In this document: one piece after another, positions 34,863 to 44,558 of the stretch | How the letters are laid out: each line of letters starts with the position of its first letter | Numbering within the stretch: the stretch's first letter is position 1 | From: Paenibacillus sp. FSL R5-0623 | GTDB lineage: Bacteria > Bacillota > Bacilli > Paenibacillales > Paenibacillaceae | Direction of reading: 5' to 3' | Length of the DNA stretch: 64,000 bases | NCBI RefSeq assembly: GCF_037974265.1 | Contig: NZ_CP150233.1 | Location: 3,100,001-3,164,000 of the forward strand | Made by a program: the position numbers and the translations under genes | Notes under the pieces: generated by a model | Seen by the model: only the letters and a program-made list of their open reading frames with translations | Told to the model about the DNA's origin: nothing | Database searches by the model: none

Positions 34863-35396
34863 GTGAGAAAAATGAGCTGGGTTGCTTTGTTTTTAGTGCT
34901 TTTTTTATACTTAATTTCGATGTATTCACTATATTCTCATATGAATAATAAATGGCTAGTTAGTCCTCCCAACTATGTAACACTAATTCTTTCTATTTTA
35001 GGCCTGGCTCTAGCTTTACTTGGTTTCAAAGATAAATCGAACAAGTCTACTAAGGTAAGGAGTTGGATCTCGATGGTTCTCTCCGTAGTATTGATCTTCA
35101 TCCTTTTGGGTGCTTTGTCATTTACATCGATATTTTCAGGATACAAACAATTACTTACGACTACGCATTCACCAGATAAGCACTATACAATAAGTTTCTA
35201 TAAAACTGACGCTGGAGCCATGGGATCGTTTGGCGTTATGGGGGAATTAAAAGGCCCACTTTGGTTTAAAAGAGTATTTTATTATGAGGGGAAGACGGAT
35301 CAGGTAGACTTGGAATGGGTCGATAACCATACAATTTCAATTAATGATCAAAAAGTTAACTTATTAAACGGTGAAACTGTGCGCCATAGCCCTTAA
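34863..35396 (+). CDS. DUF5412-like membrane protein
   Basis: About 177 residues. Three predicted membrane segments (WVALFLVLFLYLISMYSLY, YVTLILSILGLALALLGF, ISMVLSVVLIFILLGALSF) followed by an extracytoplasmic domain with SPDKHYTISFYKTDAGAMGSFG and GPLWFKRVFYY, the pattern of DUF5412 proteins of Bacillales; function unknown. GTG at 34863 is preferred because the G-rich AGAGGGGGGA lies 9 bases before it; an in-frame GTG at 34839 precedes that site. Just beyond the IS element, in a region of AT-rich composition. Confidence 0.65.
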   Translation: MRKMSWVALFLVLFLYLISMYSLYSHMNNKWLVSPPNYVTLILSILGLALALLGFKDKSNKSTKVRSWISMVLSVVLIFILLGALSFTSIFSGYKQLLTTTHSPDKHYTISFYKTDAGAMGSFGVMGELKGPLWFKRVFYYEGKTDQVDLEWVDNHTISINDQKVNLLNGETVRHSP

Positions 35397-35705
35397 ACTC
35401 TTTAAGATTTTGTTTGAAAGTTAACTGATAGCTAAAGCGAAATTCCTTTACGGAGTTTCGCTTTTTTGTGTTTAGAGAAAAAGATGAAGAGAAGTACTCA
35501 TCATCAGATCAGTTATAGCTCAAAAAAGTTGATACCCGCTAAGTCCACGATAAGGGGGACTGAAAGATTGTGATAAATTAGTGGGGGTGTTAACATGTCG
35601 TGATTTTATACATTTATTGTCGTGAGTTTCTATTAAAAATAGATTAAGTCTGTGATAACTTATAGATAAATGTCAGAATATTATATAGTATGGAGGTAAG
35701 ACACA
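35397..35705. other. Intergenic stretch with one terminator
   Basis: About 310 bases. A terminator (35437-35467: GCGAAATTCC paired with GGAGTTTCGC plus T run) closes the DUF5412 gene. The remainder is AT-rich and leads to the TTG start of the oxidoreductase gene; no convincing promoter or RNA element seen. Confidence 0.6.
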
Positions 35706-36710
35706 TTGACCATTCGAATTGGAAAAATTAGCTTGTGGCATGTTCACGCATGGGATTACATCAAGCAGGTACAGGAACATGAGGATACAGTCATCGCCGC
35801 TGTTTGGGATGAAGATGCCAAGCGGGGGCAGGAAGCTGCGGAACGCTTAAACCTACCCTTCTATGCTTCACTCGAAGATATGCTGGCCAAGGATGACATC
35901 GATGCCGTTATTGTAGATGCGCCAACCCGCATCCATGAAGAGGTGATCACCGCTGCTGCAAAAGCAGGTAAACACATCTTCACGGAGAAGGTTATTGCAT
36001 CAACACAGGCGGAATCCAACAGAATCCTTAATGAGGTAAAGGCAAACAACGTCAAGATGACAGTTTCCTTACCACGTCTGAATGCAGGGTATACGTTAAC
36101 GATTCAGAATGTACTTAACCAAGGATTACTTGGCAAAGTGACTTATGTAAGAGTGCGTTTATCGCATGATGGAGCAATATCGAACTGGTTACCTCAACAC
36201 TTCTATGATCTGAAGGATTGTCAGGGCGGTGCACTGATTGATCTGGGCTGCCATCCCATGTATCTTGCCAAATTGTTTCTGGGTCAAGAAGTAACAGCGG
36301 TTAACGCGAACTTCGGATATATTACAGGCAAAGAAGTGGAAGATAATGCAGTCGCAACCTTGTTTACGGATTCTGGAGCAGTCGGCGTTGTTGAAGCTGG
36401 TTTTGTGAACAGCCATTCTCCATTTACGATTGAGGTTCATGGTACGGAAGGTACGCTTCTGTACGGAACACCCGAAGAGAAGTTATTGATTCGCACGAAA
36501 GCAGCAGAGGGACAGTATCAAGAGTGGACTGAACTTCCTTTGGCAGACCAAAGAGAAAGCGCATTCAATCAATGGGTCGCACATATACAAAATGATACGG
36601 ATGCAACCGAAAACGTGCAGATTGCTATGGAGCTGACCCGTTTGATGGAAGCAGCGAATCTCTCTGCCAAAGAAGGGCGCAGAATCACTCTGAATGAGTT
36701 GAAGGGTTAG
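35706..36710 (+). CDS. Gfo/Idh/MocA-family oxidoreductase
   Basis: 334 residues. N-terminal Rossmann fold (start of nucleotide-binding strand TIRIGKISLWHVHAW is unusual: the canonical GxGxxG is replaced), then AVIVDAPTRIHEEV, GKHIFTEKVIAST where family members have the catalytic EKP, here EKV. C-terminal GFO_IDH_MocA beta-sheet domain with LIDLGCHPMYLAKLF. The altered glycine loop and EKV suggest either an atypical NAD(P)-dependent sugar dehydrogenase or altered cofactor use. TTG start after ATGGAGGTAAG. First of three co-directional genes with an AraC regulator and a second Gfo member. Confidence 0.85.
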   Translation: MTIRIGKISLWHVHAWDYIKQVQEHEDTVIAAVWDEDAKRGQEAAERLNLPFYASLEDMLAKDDIDAVIVDAPTRIHEEVITAAAKAGKHIFTEKVIASTQAESNRILNEVKANNVKMTVSLPRLNAGYTLTIQNVLNQGLLGKVTYVRVRLSHDGAISNWLPQHFYDLKDCQGGALIDLGCHPMYLAKLFLGQEVTAVNANFGYITGKEVEDNAVATLFTDSGAVGVVEAGFVNSHSPFTIEVHGTEGTLLYGTPEEKLLIRTKAAEGQYQEWTELPLADQRESAFNQWVAHIQNDTDATENVQIAMELTRLMEAANLSAKEGRRITLNELKG

Positions 36711-36734
36711 GTTTTATTAAGGAGGTGTGCAATC

Positions 36735-37658
36735 TTGAGCCTGTATCCTTATGAGAAAATGCTTGAACGGCAGGATCTCCTGGAGAGACTGGATATTTTA
36801 ATGGTATGGGGACATTATGAGATTCGCGTGATGCGATTTCATCTGACTTCTTTTCCAGCGGGCCGAGTTGTGGATTTCCATAATCATGCAGAGTTTGAGT
36901 TTCATTTTATCCCAAGAGGTAAAGGTAAAGTTATTCTCGATGATCAGACACATGCACTCTCGGAAGGTATGCTTTATTTGACTGGACCGGGTGTCCTTCA
37001 TTATCAGGAGGCTGATGCCAAAGAGGACATGGATGAACTATGTCTTCATGTGGATATCGTTCACAAGCCAAGAGAGCATGTTGATCCCTGGGAAGCAGCA
37101 GAATCCGAGGAAACGATTGAAAAGCTGAGAACGCTTCCGCTTACTCCGGTGAATGATTATCATCGGGCAATGCATTGTTTTTTGGAAGCCTACGAGGCAT
37201 GTGATCAGAAATTGTTAGGTTATTATACGTCGATCAAGCAACTGGTTATCAGCATATTACTCAAAACCGTGCGAGCATACGACACCGGGGGGAATCGACC
37301 GGAAGCCCCTGTGCGGGATATGTCGGTGTATCGCTATGAGTATGCAGTGCAGTATATGGAGGCGAATCACCCTACAGTGGTCACACTGGAGCATGTAGCA
37401 GAGAAACTTCATATCAGCAGCAGACAATTGCAGCGAATCTTCTACCAAGTACAGCCGGAGATGCCGTTCAGCCGCGTACTGGAGGATATTCGTCTGCGCG
37501 CCGTGTGCCGCAATCTGGAGGAAAGTAACGTATCTATTGAACAGATCGCTCTTGCTTCAGGCTTCAATAATGCCAACTATTTGCATGCTGTATTTCGCAA
37601 ACGTCTGGGGATGACCCCGTCGGCTTTTCGTAAAATGAAACAACCAATACTTAAGTGA
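36735..37658 (+). CDS. AraC-family regulator
   Basis: 307 residues: cupin domain (VVDFHNHAEFEFHFIPRGKG), linker, then AraC DNA-binding domain with two helix-turn-helix units (VVTLEHVAEKLHISSRQLQRIF and SIEQIALASGFNNANYLHAVFR, ending MTPSAFRKMK). TTG start with AAGGAGGTG upstream, 24 bases after the first oxidoreductase, so in the same transcript. It probably controls this operon in response to a sugar or polyol; no ligand can be inferred. Confidence 0.9.
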   Translation: MSLYPYEKMLERQDLLERLDILMVWGHYEIRVMRFHLTSFPAGRVVDFHNHAEFEFHFIPRGKGKVILDDQTHALSEGMLYLTGPGVLHYQEADAKEDMDELCLHVDIVHKPREHVDPWEAAESEETIEKLRTLPLTPVNDYHRAMHCFLEAYEACDQKLLGYYTSIKQLVISILLKTVRAYDTGGNRPEAPVRDMSVYRYEYAVQYMEANHPTVVTLEHVAEKLHISSRQLQRIFYQVQPEMPFSRVLEDIRLRAVCRNLEESNVSIEQIALASGFNNANYLHAVFRKRLGMTPSAFRKMKQPILK

Positions 37659-37670
37659 GGGTGAATATGT

Positions 37671-38768
37671 ATGAGTAAAGTATATCGTATCGGAATTATT
37701 GGCTGTGGTGGAATCGCGAATGGTAAACATCTGCCGAGTCTGAGTAAACTGGATAATGTTGAACTGGTGGCTTTCTGCGATATCGTTCAGGAACGTGCAG
37801 ATGAAGCCAAACAGAAATATGGCTCTACTGATGCTGAAGTCTACACGGATTATCAGGAATTGCTCAAGGATAAGTCTTTGGACATTGTGCATGTACTTAC
37901 GCCGAATATTTCTCATGCCGAGATTTCCATTGCTGCCCTGGAAGCGGGGAAACATGTCATGTGTGAGAAGCCAATGGCGAAGACATCTGCTGAAGCACAA
38001 CTCATGCTCGAAGCGGCAGAACGTACCGGCAAGAAACTGACCATCGGATACAACAACCGTTTCAGAGAAGACAGTCAGTATTTGAAGAAGGTGTGCGAAG
38101 CAGGTGACCTGGGTAATATTTATTTTGCTAAAGCACATGCAATTAGACGTAGAGCAGTACCAACATGGGGTGTTTTCCTGGATGAAGAGAAGCAAGGTGG
38201 CGGTCCGCTGATTGATATTGGTACGCACGCACTTGATCTGACGCTCTGGATGATGGATAACTATCAACCAAAAGTTGTGCTGGGTACGACCTATCATGAG
38301 CTTTCACAACGTGAAAATGCAGCCAATGCCTGGGGCCCGTGGGACCCGAAACAATTCTCGGTAGAGGACTCAGCCTTTGGCATGATTGTGATGGAAAATG
38401 GAGCAACGATCATGTTGGAATCCAGCTGGGCACTGAACTCACTGGATGTGGATGAGGCGAAATGTAGCTTGAGCGGCAGCGAAGCGGGTGCGGATATGAA
38501 GAACGGACTGCGCATCAATGGTGAGAAATTCAGCCGTCTATATACCAACGAGGTTGAACTGAGTGCTGGCGGAGTAGCTTTCTACGATGGTAAGAGTGAG
38601 AGCGCACCGGATGTTGAGATGAGAAAGTGGATTGAAGCGATTGAAAACGATCAGGAGCCAGTCGTTACACCAAAACAAGCGCTGGTTGTATCTCAAATCC
38701 TGGAAGCACTCTATGAATCTGCTCGTACAGGCAAGGCTGTGTACTTGAATAACGGTAGCGAAGCATAG
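37671..38768 (+). CDS. Gfo/Idh/MocA-family oxidoreductase
   Basis: 365 residues. Classic Rossmann motif GIIGCGGIANGKHLPSL, then VHVLTPNISHAEI, catalytic-lysine loop HVMCEKPMAKT (EKP intact) and LIDIGTHALDLTLWMM in the C-terminal domain. NAD(P)-dependent oxidation or reduction of a sugar or inositol-like substrate in the cytoplasm. Starts 12 bases after the AraC gene stop with GAGGGTGA upstream. Together with the gene at 35706 it may act on successive steps of one polyol or sugar pathway. Confidence 0.92.
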   Translation: MSKVYRIGIIGCGGIANGKHLPSLSKLDNVELVAFCDIVQERADEAKQKYGSTDAEVYTDYQELLKDKSLDIVHVLTPNISHAEISIAALEAGKHVMCEKPMAKTSAEAQLMLEAAERTGKKLTIGYNNRFREDSQYLKKVCEAGDLGNIYFAKAHAIRRRAVPTWGVFLDEEKQGGGPLIDIGTHALDLTLWMMDNYQPKVVLGTTYHELSQRENAANAWGPWDPKQFSVEDSAFGMIVMENGATIMLESSWALNSLDVDEAKCSLSGSEAGADMKNGLRINGEKFSRLYTNEVELSAGGVAFYDGKSESAPDVEMRKWIEAIENDQEPVVTPKQALVVSQILEALYESARTGKAVYLNNGSEA

Positions 38769-38813
38769 AACAGAAAAGAAAAAAAGGATAGATTAGATTG
38801 CATTGGATTACAG

Positions 38814-38850
38814 AACCCTTTGTCCCGTTATTTGGGGCAGAGGTTTTTTT
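38814..38850 (+). terminator. Terminator of the Gfo/AraC operon
   Basis: AACCCTTTGTCCC pairs imperfectly with GGGGCAGAGGTT across GTTATTT, followed by seven T residues. Confidence 0.65.
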
Positions 38851-38937
38851 GTGTTTTGGTTGCTAGCTATTGGTCCATACCATACTCTATTTCGGCACAT
38901 ATGATGAGAGAAAAATGAGCTGAAAAGAGGGTATGTC

Positions 38938-39651
38938 TTGACTAAACACAAAACGGGTCATGGTGTTTCCATTGTTGTATGTACCAATCGTCCTCAATTT
39001 TTTGATAACATCCTGCAAAATTACAGTCGGCAGCTTTATAAAAGCAAAGAGCTGATCATTGTCCTGAATCATGACAGTATGAATCTGGCATTATACCAAA
39101 ACCGGGTTCGAAAATATGCGAATGTTCATGTATATCAAGTTCCAGAGAGCATTTCGCTAGGACAAAGCCTGAACGCTGGCATGACGAGGGCTCGTTTTTC
39201 GTTGATTGCCAAATTTGATGATGATGACTACTACTCGCCGTATTATTTAACAGAACAGGTGAGAGAACTGAGACGGACCAAAAGTGATATTGTGGGTAAA
39301 CATTCGTGCCTAGTCTACTTGGGTGCGTCCAAGACACTGTTGGTCAGATCTCCGGCTGAAAAAAATAAACCGGTTGAATTTGTTCAAGGGGGCACTATTT
39401 TATTCAAAAGAGAGATCTTGAAAAAAGTCCGCTTCACGGACCGTTCTATTGGGGAAGATGTAACCTTCCTCAGACAATGCAGGAAAAGAGGATTCAAAGC
39501 GTACGCGACCTCACCTTTCAATTATGTGTATCACCGGAGAAAAAACAAAAAAAGCCATACGTGGAGAGCGGATGATAACTTTTACCTGGAGGGAAGCACC
39601 AAACTTGCAGTTACGGACGATTTCAGATCCTTTGCTAACAAGAAACTATAG
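38938..39651 (+). CDS. Glycosyltransferase family 2
   Basis: 237 residues. GT-A fold: GVSIVVCTNRPQFFDNIL, SISLGQSLNAGMTRARFS, the metal-binding acidic patch FDDDDYYSPYYL (about residues 97-108), and VQGGTILFKREIL, GEDVTFLRQCRKRGFKAYA. No membrane segment, so cytoplasmic. Similar small GT2 enzymes sit in Paenibacillus surface or spore glycan loci, but here it stands alone, just upstream of a structured repeat. TTG start at 38938 after AAAGAGGG. Donor and acceptor unknown. Confidence 0.85.
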   Translation: MTKHKTGHGVSIVVCTNRPQFFDNILQNYSRQLYKSKELIIVLNHDSMNLALYQNRVRKYANVHVYQVPESISLGQSLNAGMTRARFSLIAKFDDDDYYSPYYLTEQVRELRRTKSDIVGKHSCLVYLGASKTLLVRSPAEKNKPVEFVQGGTILFKREILKKVRFTDRSIGEDVTFLRQCRKRGFKAYATSPFNYVYHRRKNKKSHTWRADDNFYLEGSTKLAVTDDFRSFANKKL

Positions 39652-39659
39652 AGGACAGG

Positions 39660-39825
39660 AACTAAACATTTACACAAAACGGAGAGGACAGAAAGAACCT
39701 GAAGAAGCGGAGCGTTCGCCTTTATCCCTGGATTTCCCCCTTTAGGGCTTCAAAGAAATCCGGGGATAACAGCGATCGGAAGGTTGTTCTGTCATCGTAG
39801 TGAACGGTGTAAATAAATCAACTAA
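39660..39825. repeat. Structured inverted-repeat element, copy 2
   Basis: Matches copy 1 at 2476-2660. Left AACTAAACATTTACAC mirrors right GTGTAAATAAATCAACTAA; inward come GACAGAA/TTCTGTC, TTATCCCTGGATTT/AAATCCGGGGATAA and an inner CCC-TTTA-GGG. The inner hairpin differs in sequence from copy 1 while staying paired. It begins 9 bases after the glycosyltransferase stop. Confidence 0.8.
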
Positions 39826-39966
39826 GGGGAAGATGCTTCTGCCCAATGCGGATGCGTCTTTTTTGTGCCAAAATGCTTCAATTTGGAGGTGGTGAGAAAA
39901 AAATATGAATTTACTTGAAAAAAAGTATTGCATATAAGTTTAGTCGGAATTATATTAATGGTATAA

Positions 39967-39976
39967 GGTCTAGACC
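39967..39976. promoter_or_regulatory. Palindromic operator candidate for the FadR-type regulator
   Basis: GGTCTAGACC, a perfect palindrome 22 bases before the GntR start codon, within TAAGGTCTAGACCATA. GntR/FadR-type operators often have a GGT-N-ACC core; location suggests autoregulation. Confidence 0.55.
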
Positions 39977-39998
39977 ATATACAGATCGGAGTGTTTAG

Positions 39999-40751
39999 AT
40001 GTCCAGTACGTTTTCATTTCGTTTTGAGAAAGTATCTACCAAAAAGGTTAGTGAATTCATTAGGGAACAACTGGAAGAGGCCATTATTCTGAAAGAATTA
40101 ATGAGTGAAGAACAGCTCCCAGCCGAACGAGATCTGGCAGAGATTTTTAACGTAAGCCGCATTACTGTTCGTGAGGCACTCTCTTCACTGGAAGAGAAAG
40201 GCTTGATTGAGAAAAGGGTGGGTGCCAAAGGCGGAACATTTGTACTGCCTCTGACAGCCAATTCGCATAAGCGCACGAGAGAAGAAATTAAACGGGATTG
40301 GTCACAGATGCTGAAGGTGTTTGAATTTCGAACCATCATCGAGCCAGAGGGAGCTTTTCTCGCTGCTGAGCGGATCACCGCAGGCGAACTGGAGCTGCTT
40401 GAGAATTACATGGAACAAAGTATAGAGCCAGACTGCACAAGGGAATGGTTCAGGGCGCTGGATGTAAAATTTCATCTGACCATCGCCAAGGCGTCAGGGA
40501 ATCCATACTGCGAGAGAGCCGTCAGACAGATCCGAACCAAAATTAACCCGGCGCTCGACTTGATGCCTTATGATGACCGGATACGTACCGTCAACCACGG
40601 TGTACATATGGAGATTCTTGAAGCATTGAAAGCCCATGATAGCATCAAGTCCAAGGAGACGATGAAAAGGCATATCGAATTCTCGGCTGACGCGATCTAT
40701 GCCCGTTTGGTTTCTGAATCGGAAGAAAATGAAGGGAATGACAGCAAATGA
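39999..40751 (+). CDS. GntR-family regulator, FadR subfamily
   Basis: 250 residues. N-terminal winged helix ([46 protein letters not shown]) and a C-terminal all-helical FCD effector domain with metal/ligand histidines in [10 protein letters not shown] and NHGVHMEIL. First gene of a peptide-use operon; its stop overlaps the next start by four bases (ATGA). Likely controls the operon through the palindrome at 39967, with an amino acid or peptide-derived acid as ligand (inferred from neighbours). Confidence 0.9.
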   Translation: MSSTFSFRFEKVSTKKVSEFIREQLEEAIILKELMSEEQLPAERDLAEIFNVSRITVREALSSLEEKGLIEKRVGAKGGTFVLPLTANSHKRTREEIKRDWSQMLKVFEFRTIIEPEGAFLAAERITAGELELLENYMEQSIEPDCTREWFRALDVKFHLTIAKASGNPYCERAVRQIRTKINPALDLMPYDDRIRTVNHGVHMEILEALKAHDSIKSKETMKRHIEFSADAIYARLVSESEENEGNDSK

Positions 40752-41959
40752 ATCGTTCAGAACTAATACAGCTGGCTCAGCCACTACAAGCTCAGTTAAG
40801 CGCTTGGCGCAGAGATTTACATCAGCATCCTGAAATCGGCTATGAGGAACATCGCACATCCGCTATCGTAGCCGAGCATCTGGAAAGCCTGGGACTCGAA
40901 GTTACACGCAATGTCGGAAAAACCGGGGTTACAGGCCTGCTTCGCGGAGAGACCGATGGACCAACCTTTGCCTTGCGCGCAGACATGGATGCTCTGCCAA
41001 TCCAGGATCAGAAAGCGGTGGAATATCGCTCGCAAGTGGAAGGCAAAGCGCATCTGTGTGGACATGACGCTCACACCTCCATCCTGATGGGAGCTGCCCA
41101 GCTGCTTACTGGTCTTGGAAGACCGAAATCAGGCAACATCAAATTCATTTTTCAGCCAGCGGAAGAGGGACTTGCAGGGGCAAGAGCCATGATCCAGGAC
41201 GGTGTTCTGGAGAATCCGAAGGTTGATGCCATCGCAGGATTACACATGACACCTGGACAGAACACGGGAACCTTGGGCGTAAGTCAAGGCGTTGCGTTTG
41301 CGTCAGCTGATCCCTTGATTATCAAGGTGTTTGGCAAGGGTGGTCACGCAGCTCGTCCGCATGAGGGCATTGACGCGATCGCGGTATCCGCTCAGGTCAT
41401 CACCGCATTGCAAAATATCGTCAGTCGGATGGTTGATCCACTTGAACCGGCAGTAGTCACGATTGGCAAAATCACCGGAGGTTATATGGGAACAGCCATC
41501 GCCCCGGAAGTGGAGATGATCGGTACGGTTCGTACACTCTCACCTGCCATTCGTGAACGGATGCCAGCTTTGATCGAGCAGGTTGTTAAAGGGGTCTGCG
41601 ATTCTTTCGGAGCTGGATGCGAAGTTGTCTACGGCGATGGATACCCTGTTGTCGTGAATGATCTCGGCATGGTTGACCTGCTAACAGAGACTTGTGATCA
41701 GGTTAATGCGGAGAAGGGATGGACCTATATCAAACCCTCCACAGGGGGCGAGGACTTTGCGTTTTATTGTGAACAGATTCCGGGTGTGTTCTTCAGACTA
41801 GGATCTGGGAATGATGAGGAACGTACTCGCTATCCACTCCACCATCCCATGTTTGATCTTGATGAGACAGCGATGCCTTATGGTGTGGGCATGTTGTCTG
41901 CAGTAGCACTTGAATTTTTGGCAAGGAATACAACTTCTGAGGGGGAGCAATCACAATGA
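40748..41959 (+). CDS. M20 family amidohydrolase/aminoacylase
   Basis: 403 residues. M20D metallopeptidase: [17 protein letters not shown], first metal ligands in [13 protein letters not shown] (about residues 100-112), general base Glu in PAEEGLAG (about 137), dimerisation domain with [13 protein letters not shown], and a late HHPMFDLDE. Members hydrolyse N-acyl amino acids, N-acetyl-diaminopimelate or small peptides in the cytoplasm. Overlaps the gene before by four bases and the gene after by four bases, so tightly coupled. With the peptide importer and S9 peptidase it likely releases amino acids from imported compounds. Confidence 0.92.
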   Translation: MNRSELIQLAQPLQAQLSAWRRDLHQHPEIGYEEHRTSAIVAEHLESLGLEVTRNVGKTGVTGLLRGETDGPTFALRADMDALPIQDQKAVEYRSQVEGKAHLCGHDAHTSILMGAAQLLTGLGRPKSGNIKFIFQPAEEGLAGARAMIQDGVLENPKVDAIAGLHMTPGQNTGTLGVSQGVAFASADPLIIKVFGKGGHAARPHEGIDAIAVSAQVITALQNIVSRMVDPLEPAVVTIGKITGGYMGTAIAPEVEMIGTVRTLSPAIRERMPALIEQVVKGVCDSFGAGCEVVYGDGYPVVVNDLGMVDLLTETCDQVNAEKGWTYIKPSTGGEDFAFYCEQIPGVFFRLGSGNDEERTRYPLHHPMFDLDETAMPYGVGMLSAVALEFLARNTTSEGEQSQ

Positions 41960-43521
41960 AAAAAAGACAATGGACAGGATTGTGGATCACGTTACTGGCA
42001 GTTGTAATGGTACTCAGCGCTTGCGGAGGAAAATCGACAAGCACAAATGATAGTTCCGCAACAGAAGGAACGGGCAGTGGAAGCGCAAGTACAACACTGA
42101 CCATTGCTGCAGCAACAGATATTGAGAGTTTCGATCCGCACAACAACAACAACACTTCCAGTGAGGCGGTTCTGGTCAACGTTTTTGATTATCTGATCAA
42201 AAATGACAGTGAACAGAAGAAAGTTGCGGGACTTGCGACATCATGGGATCAAGTCGATGATACAACATGGAGATTTAAGCTGCGTGAAGGTGTAACCTTC
42301 CACAATGGCGATCCATTCACTTCAGCAGATGTAAAATACACGCTGGAGCGCGTAGCCAAGGACGAGACACTGAAACAAAACAGTTATTTCAAAAATATTG
42401 TAGAAGTTAAAGTGGTGGATGACTATACCGTAGACATCATCACGGATGGTCCAGATCCATTGCTCCTGAATCGTTTGTCCAAAATGGGAGCAGGCATTCT
42501 GCCAGCAAAATATATTGCGGATAAAGGATTTGATGCTTTCCTGAAACAACCGGTAGGCACAGGCCCTTATAAGTTCAGTAAATGGACCAAAGATGATCGT
42601 GTGGAACTGGTGAAAAACGAGAACTACTTCGACGGTGAACCAAAATGGAATGAAGTGGTATTCCGCGTTATTCCTGAAGCCTCCACACGTGTATCCGAAT
42701 TGCTTGCTGGTGGTGTGGATGTGGCGTCTTCCATTCCGTCCACTGACATTGCCCGGATCGAAGGCGAAGCAGATAAAAAGATTGTCAAAGCGCCAATCCA
42801 GCGTGTACTTCAGTTGATCTTCCGTCAGACAGAAGGCAGCATCACAGCTGATCCGAAAGTACGTGAAGCGATTGACCTGGCTATCGACAAACAAGGAATC
42901 GTGGACAGCATTGCCGGCGGAGCAGGTATCTTAACCCGCACATCCGTAACTCCGGGCAACTTCGGTGCTGATCCTTCATTGTACAAAACGTCACTCTATG
43001 ATCAAGAAAAAGCAAAACAGTTGCTGCAAGAAGCTGGCTATGCGGAAGGTGAAGCCGAGATGACCATCTCCGTTTCCGCACAGTACAAAGAACAGGCTGA
43101 AGTTGTTGCAGCGATGCTGGAACAAGCCGGATTCAAAATCAATCTGGATGTCCTGGAAGCAAGTGCATTCAGTGAACGTTACAGCTCCAAATCATTCAAA
43201 GAAATCTTTATGATTGGTATTGGTAACTCCTTGTTTGATGCTTCGAACAACTACAATCGTTATATGTTGGAAGAAGCAAAAGGCGAGTCGGATTACAACA
43301 ATCCTGAAGTAGAAAAACTGCTTCAATCGGCATTGGTGAACATGGACCCTGCGTCTCGTGAGAAAGAGTATCAGCAAGTACAACAGATCTTCTCTGAAGA
43401 ACGCCCAGCCGTATACTTGTACCAAATGGAAGGTGTCTACGGAACAAATGCTAAAGTGAACTTCGTGCCGCGCAGTGACGAGATGTTCTATGCTGACGAG
43501 ATTACACCTGTTGCACAGTAA
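41956..43521 (+). CDS. Dipeptide/oligopeptide-binding lipoprotein (SBP family 5)
   Basis: 521 residues. Lipobox VLSAC (Cys about residue 23), Ser/Thr-rich linker, then the family 5 fold: TLTIAAATDIESFDPHNNNN, WRFKLREGVTFHNGDPFTSADV, VGTGPYKFSKW and PEASTRVSELLAGGVD. A surface-anchored receptor for peptides or, in some relatives, nickel or glycans. Start overlaps the previous stop (ATGA). A strong hairpin with T run follows at 43561, which would raise its level over the permeases. Confidence 0.92.
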   Translation: MKKRQWTGLWITLLAVVMVLSACGGKSTSTNDSSATEGTGSGSASTTLTIAAATDIESFDPHNNNNTSSEAVLVNVFDYLIKNDSEQKKVAGLATSWDQVDDTTWRFKLREGVTFHNGDPFTSADVKYTLERVAKDETLKQNSYFKNIVEVKVVDDYTVDIITDGPDPLLLNRLSKMGAGILPAKYIADKGFDAFLKQPVGTGPYKFSKWTKDDRVELVKNENYFDGEPKWNEVVFRVIPEASTRVSELLAGGVDVASSIPSTDIARIEGEADKKIVKAPIQRVLQLIFRQTEGSITADPKVREAIDLAIDKQGIVDSIAGGAGILTRTSVTPGNFGADPSLYKTSLYDQEKAKQLLQEAGYAEGEAEMTISVSAQYKEQAEVVAAMLEQAGFKINLDVLEASAFSERYSSKSFKEIFMIGIGNSLFDASNNYNRYMLEEAKGESDYNNPEVEKLLQSALVNMDPASREKEYQQVQQIFSEERPAVYLYQMEGVYGTNAKVNFVPRSDEMFYADEITPVAQ

Positions 43522-43560
43522 CATCGGGTATAACAACCGGTCATTGAAAAGATAGGCCGT

Positions 43561-43604
43561 GAACGGCAGGGACTGGATAACCATGTTCCTGCCGTTCTTT
43601 TTTA
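43561..43604 (+). terminator. Intra-operon attenuating terminator after the peptide-binding gene
   Basis: GAACGGCAGG (43561-43570) pairs perfectly with CCTGCCGTTC (43588-43597), followed by a run of T. Confidence 0.75.
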
Positions 43605-43624
43605 ACAAGGGAGGTGAACAAGGA

Positions 43625-44542
43625 ATGGGCAAATACGTACTTAAGTCACTACTGCAGATCATTCCGGTGCTGTTCATTGTTTCATTAATTGTATTCATTT
43701 TGGTTCGAGTCACCGGTGATCCGGTTGCGCTAATGTTGCCTGAAACGGCTACTGCTGAAGATCGTGCTGTCTTGACGCAGGCACTCGGTTTGGACCAGCC
43801 TTTATATACGCAATACGTGAAGTTTCTGGGCAGTGCGATACAGGGAGACTTTGGTCAGTCTTTTCGCTACAATCAGCCTGCGTTAGAGCTTGTGCTGGAG
43901 AGATTGCCTGCCAGCTTTGAACTGGCGGTAGCCGCCATGTTTTTTGCCGTACTTATGGCTGTGCCACTTGGGGTCATTTCAGCTGTCAAACGCAATACGT
44001 TTACCGATCTCATTATTTCAGGAATATCCGTCATTGGTAAGGCAATGCCAAACTTCTGGATGGGGATTATGCTTATCCTCTTGTTCTCCGTCATGCTGGG
44101 CGTATTGCCGGTATCTGGTCGCGGAGGATTGTCACATCTGATCTTGCCGGCATTTACACTTGGCGTTGGACTGGCTGCGCAGATGACCCGACTGATTCGC
44201 TCCAGCATGCTGGAGATTCTGAATCAAGACTATATCCGAACAGCCCGCAGCAAGGGGCTTGGCCGAATGGTTGTCATTGTGAAACATGCATTTCGGAATG
44301 GACTGATTCCAGTCGTGACAATTATGAGTTTGCAGTTTACAAGTCTGATCGGGGGAACCTTGATTACGGAAACGGTATTCTCCTGGCCTGGACTGGGGCA
44401 ATTGCTGGTCGTTGCAGTCAACACCCATGATATGGCGATTGTACAGGCAGCGGTGTTTGTCATTGCCTTTATCGTTGTGGTAATCAACATCTTGACGGAT
44501 GTAGCTTACAGGCTACTTGATCCGCGCATCAAATACGACTAG
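43625..44542 (+). CDS. Dipeptide ABC transporter permease, DppB type
   Basis: 305 residues, six predicted membrane segments. KYVLKSLLQIIPVLFIVSLI lead-in, DPVALMLPE, LGLDQPLYTQY, and the ATPase-docking YIRTARSKGLGRMVVIVKHAFRN-type loop (about residues 196-218, written here across its two halves). The ATG at 43625 follows GGGAGGTGAACAAGGA; earlier in-frame starts overlap the hairpin. Pairs with the DppC-type gene downstream. Confidence 0.93.
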   Translation: MGKYVLKSLLQIIPVLFIVSLIVFILVRVTGDPVALMLPETATAEDRAVLTQALGLDQPLYTQYVKFLGSAIQGDFGQSFRYNQPALELVLERLPASFELAVAAMFFAVLMAVPLGVISAVKRNTFTDLIISGISVIGKAMPNFWMGIMLILLFSVMLGVLPVSGRGGLSHLILPAFTLGVGLAAQMTRLIRSSMLEILNQDYIRTARSKGLGRMVVIVKHAFRNGLIPVVTIMSLQFTSLIGGTLITETVFSWPGLGQLLVVAVNTHDMAIVQAAVFVIAFIVVVINILTDVAYRLLDPRIKYD

Positions 44543-44558
44543 AAGGAGGTGCAATCAT

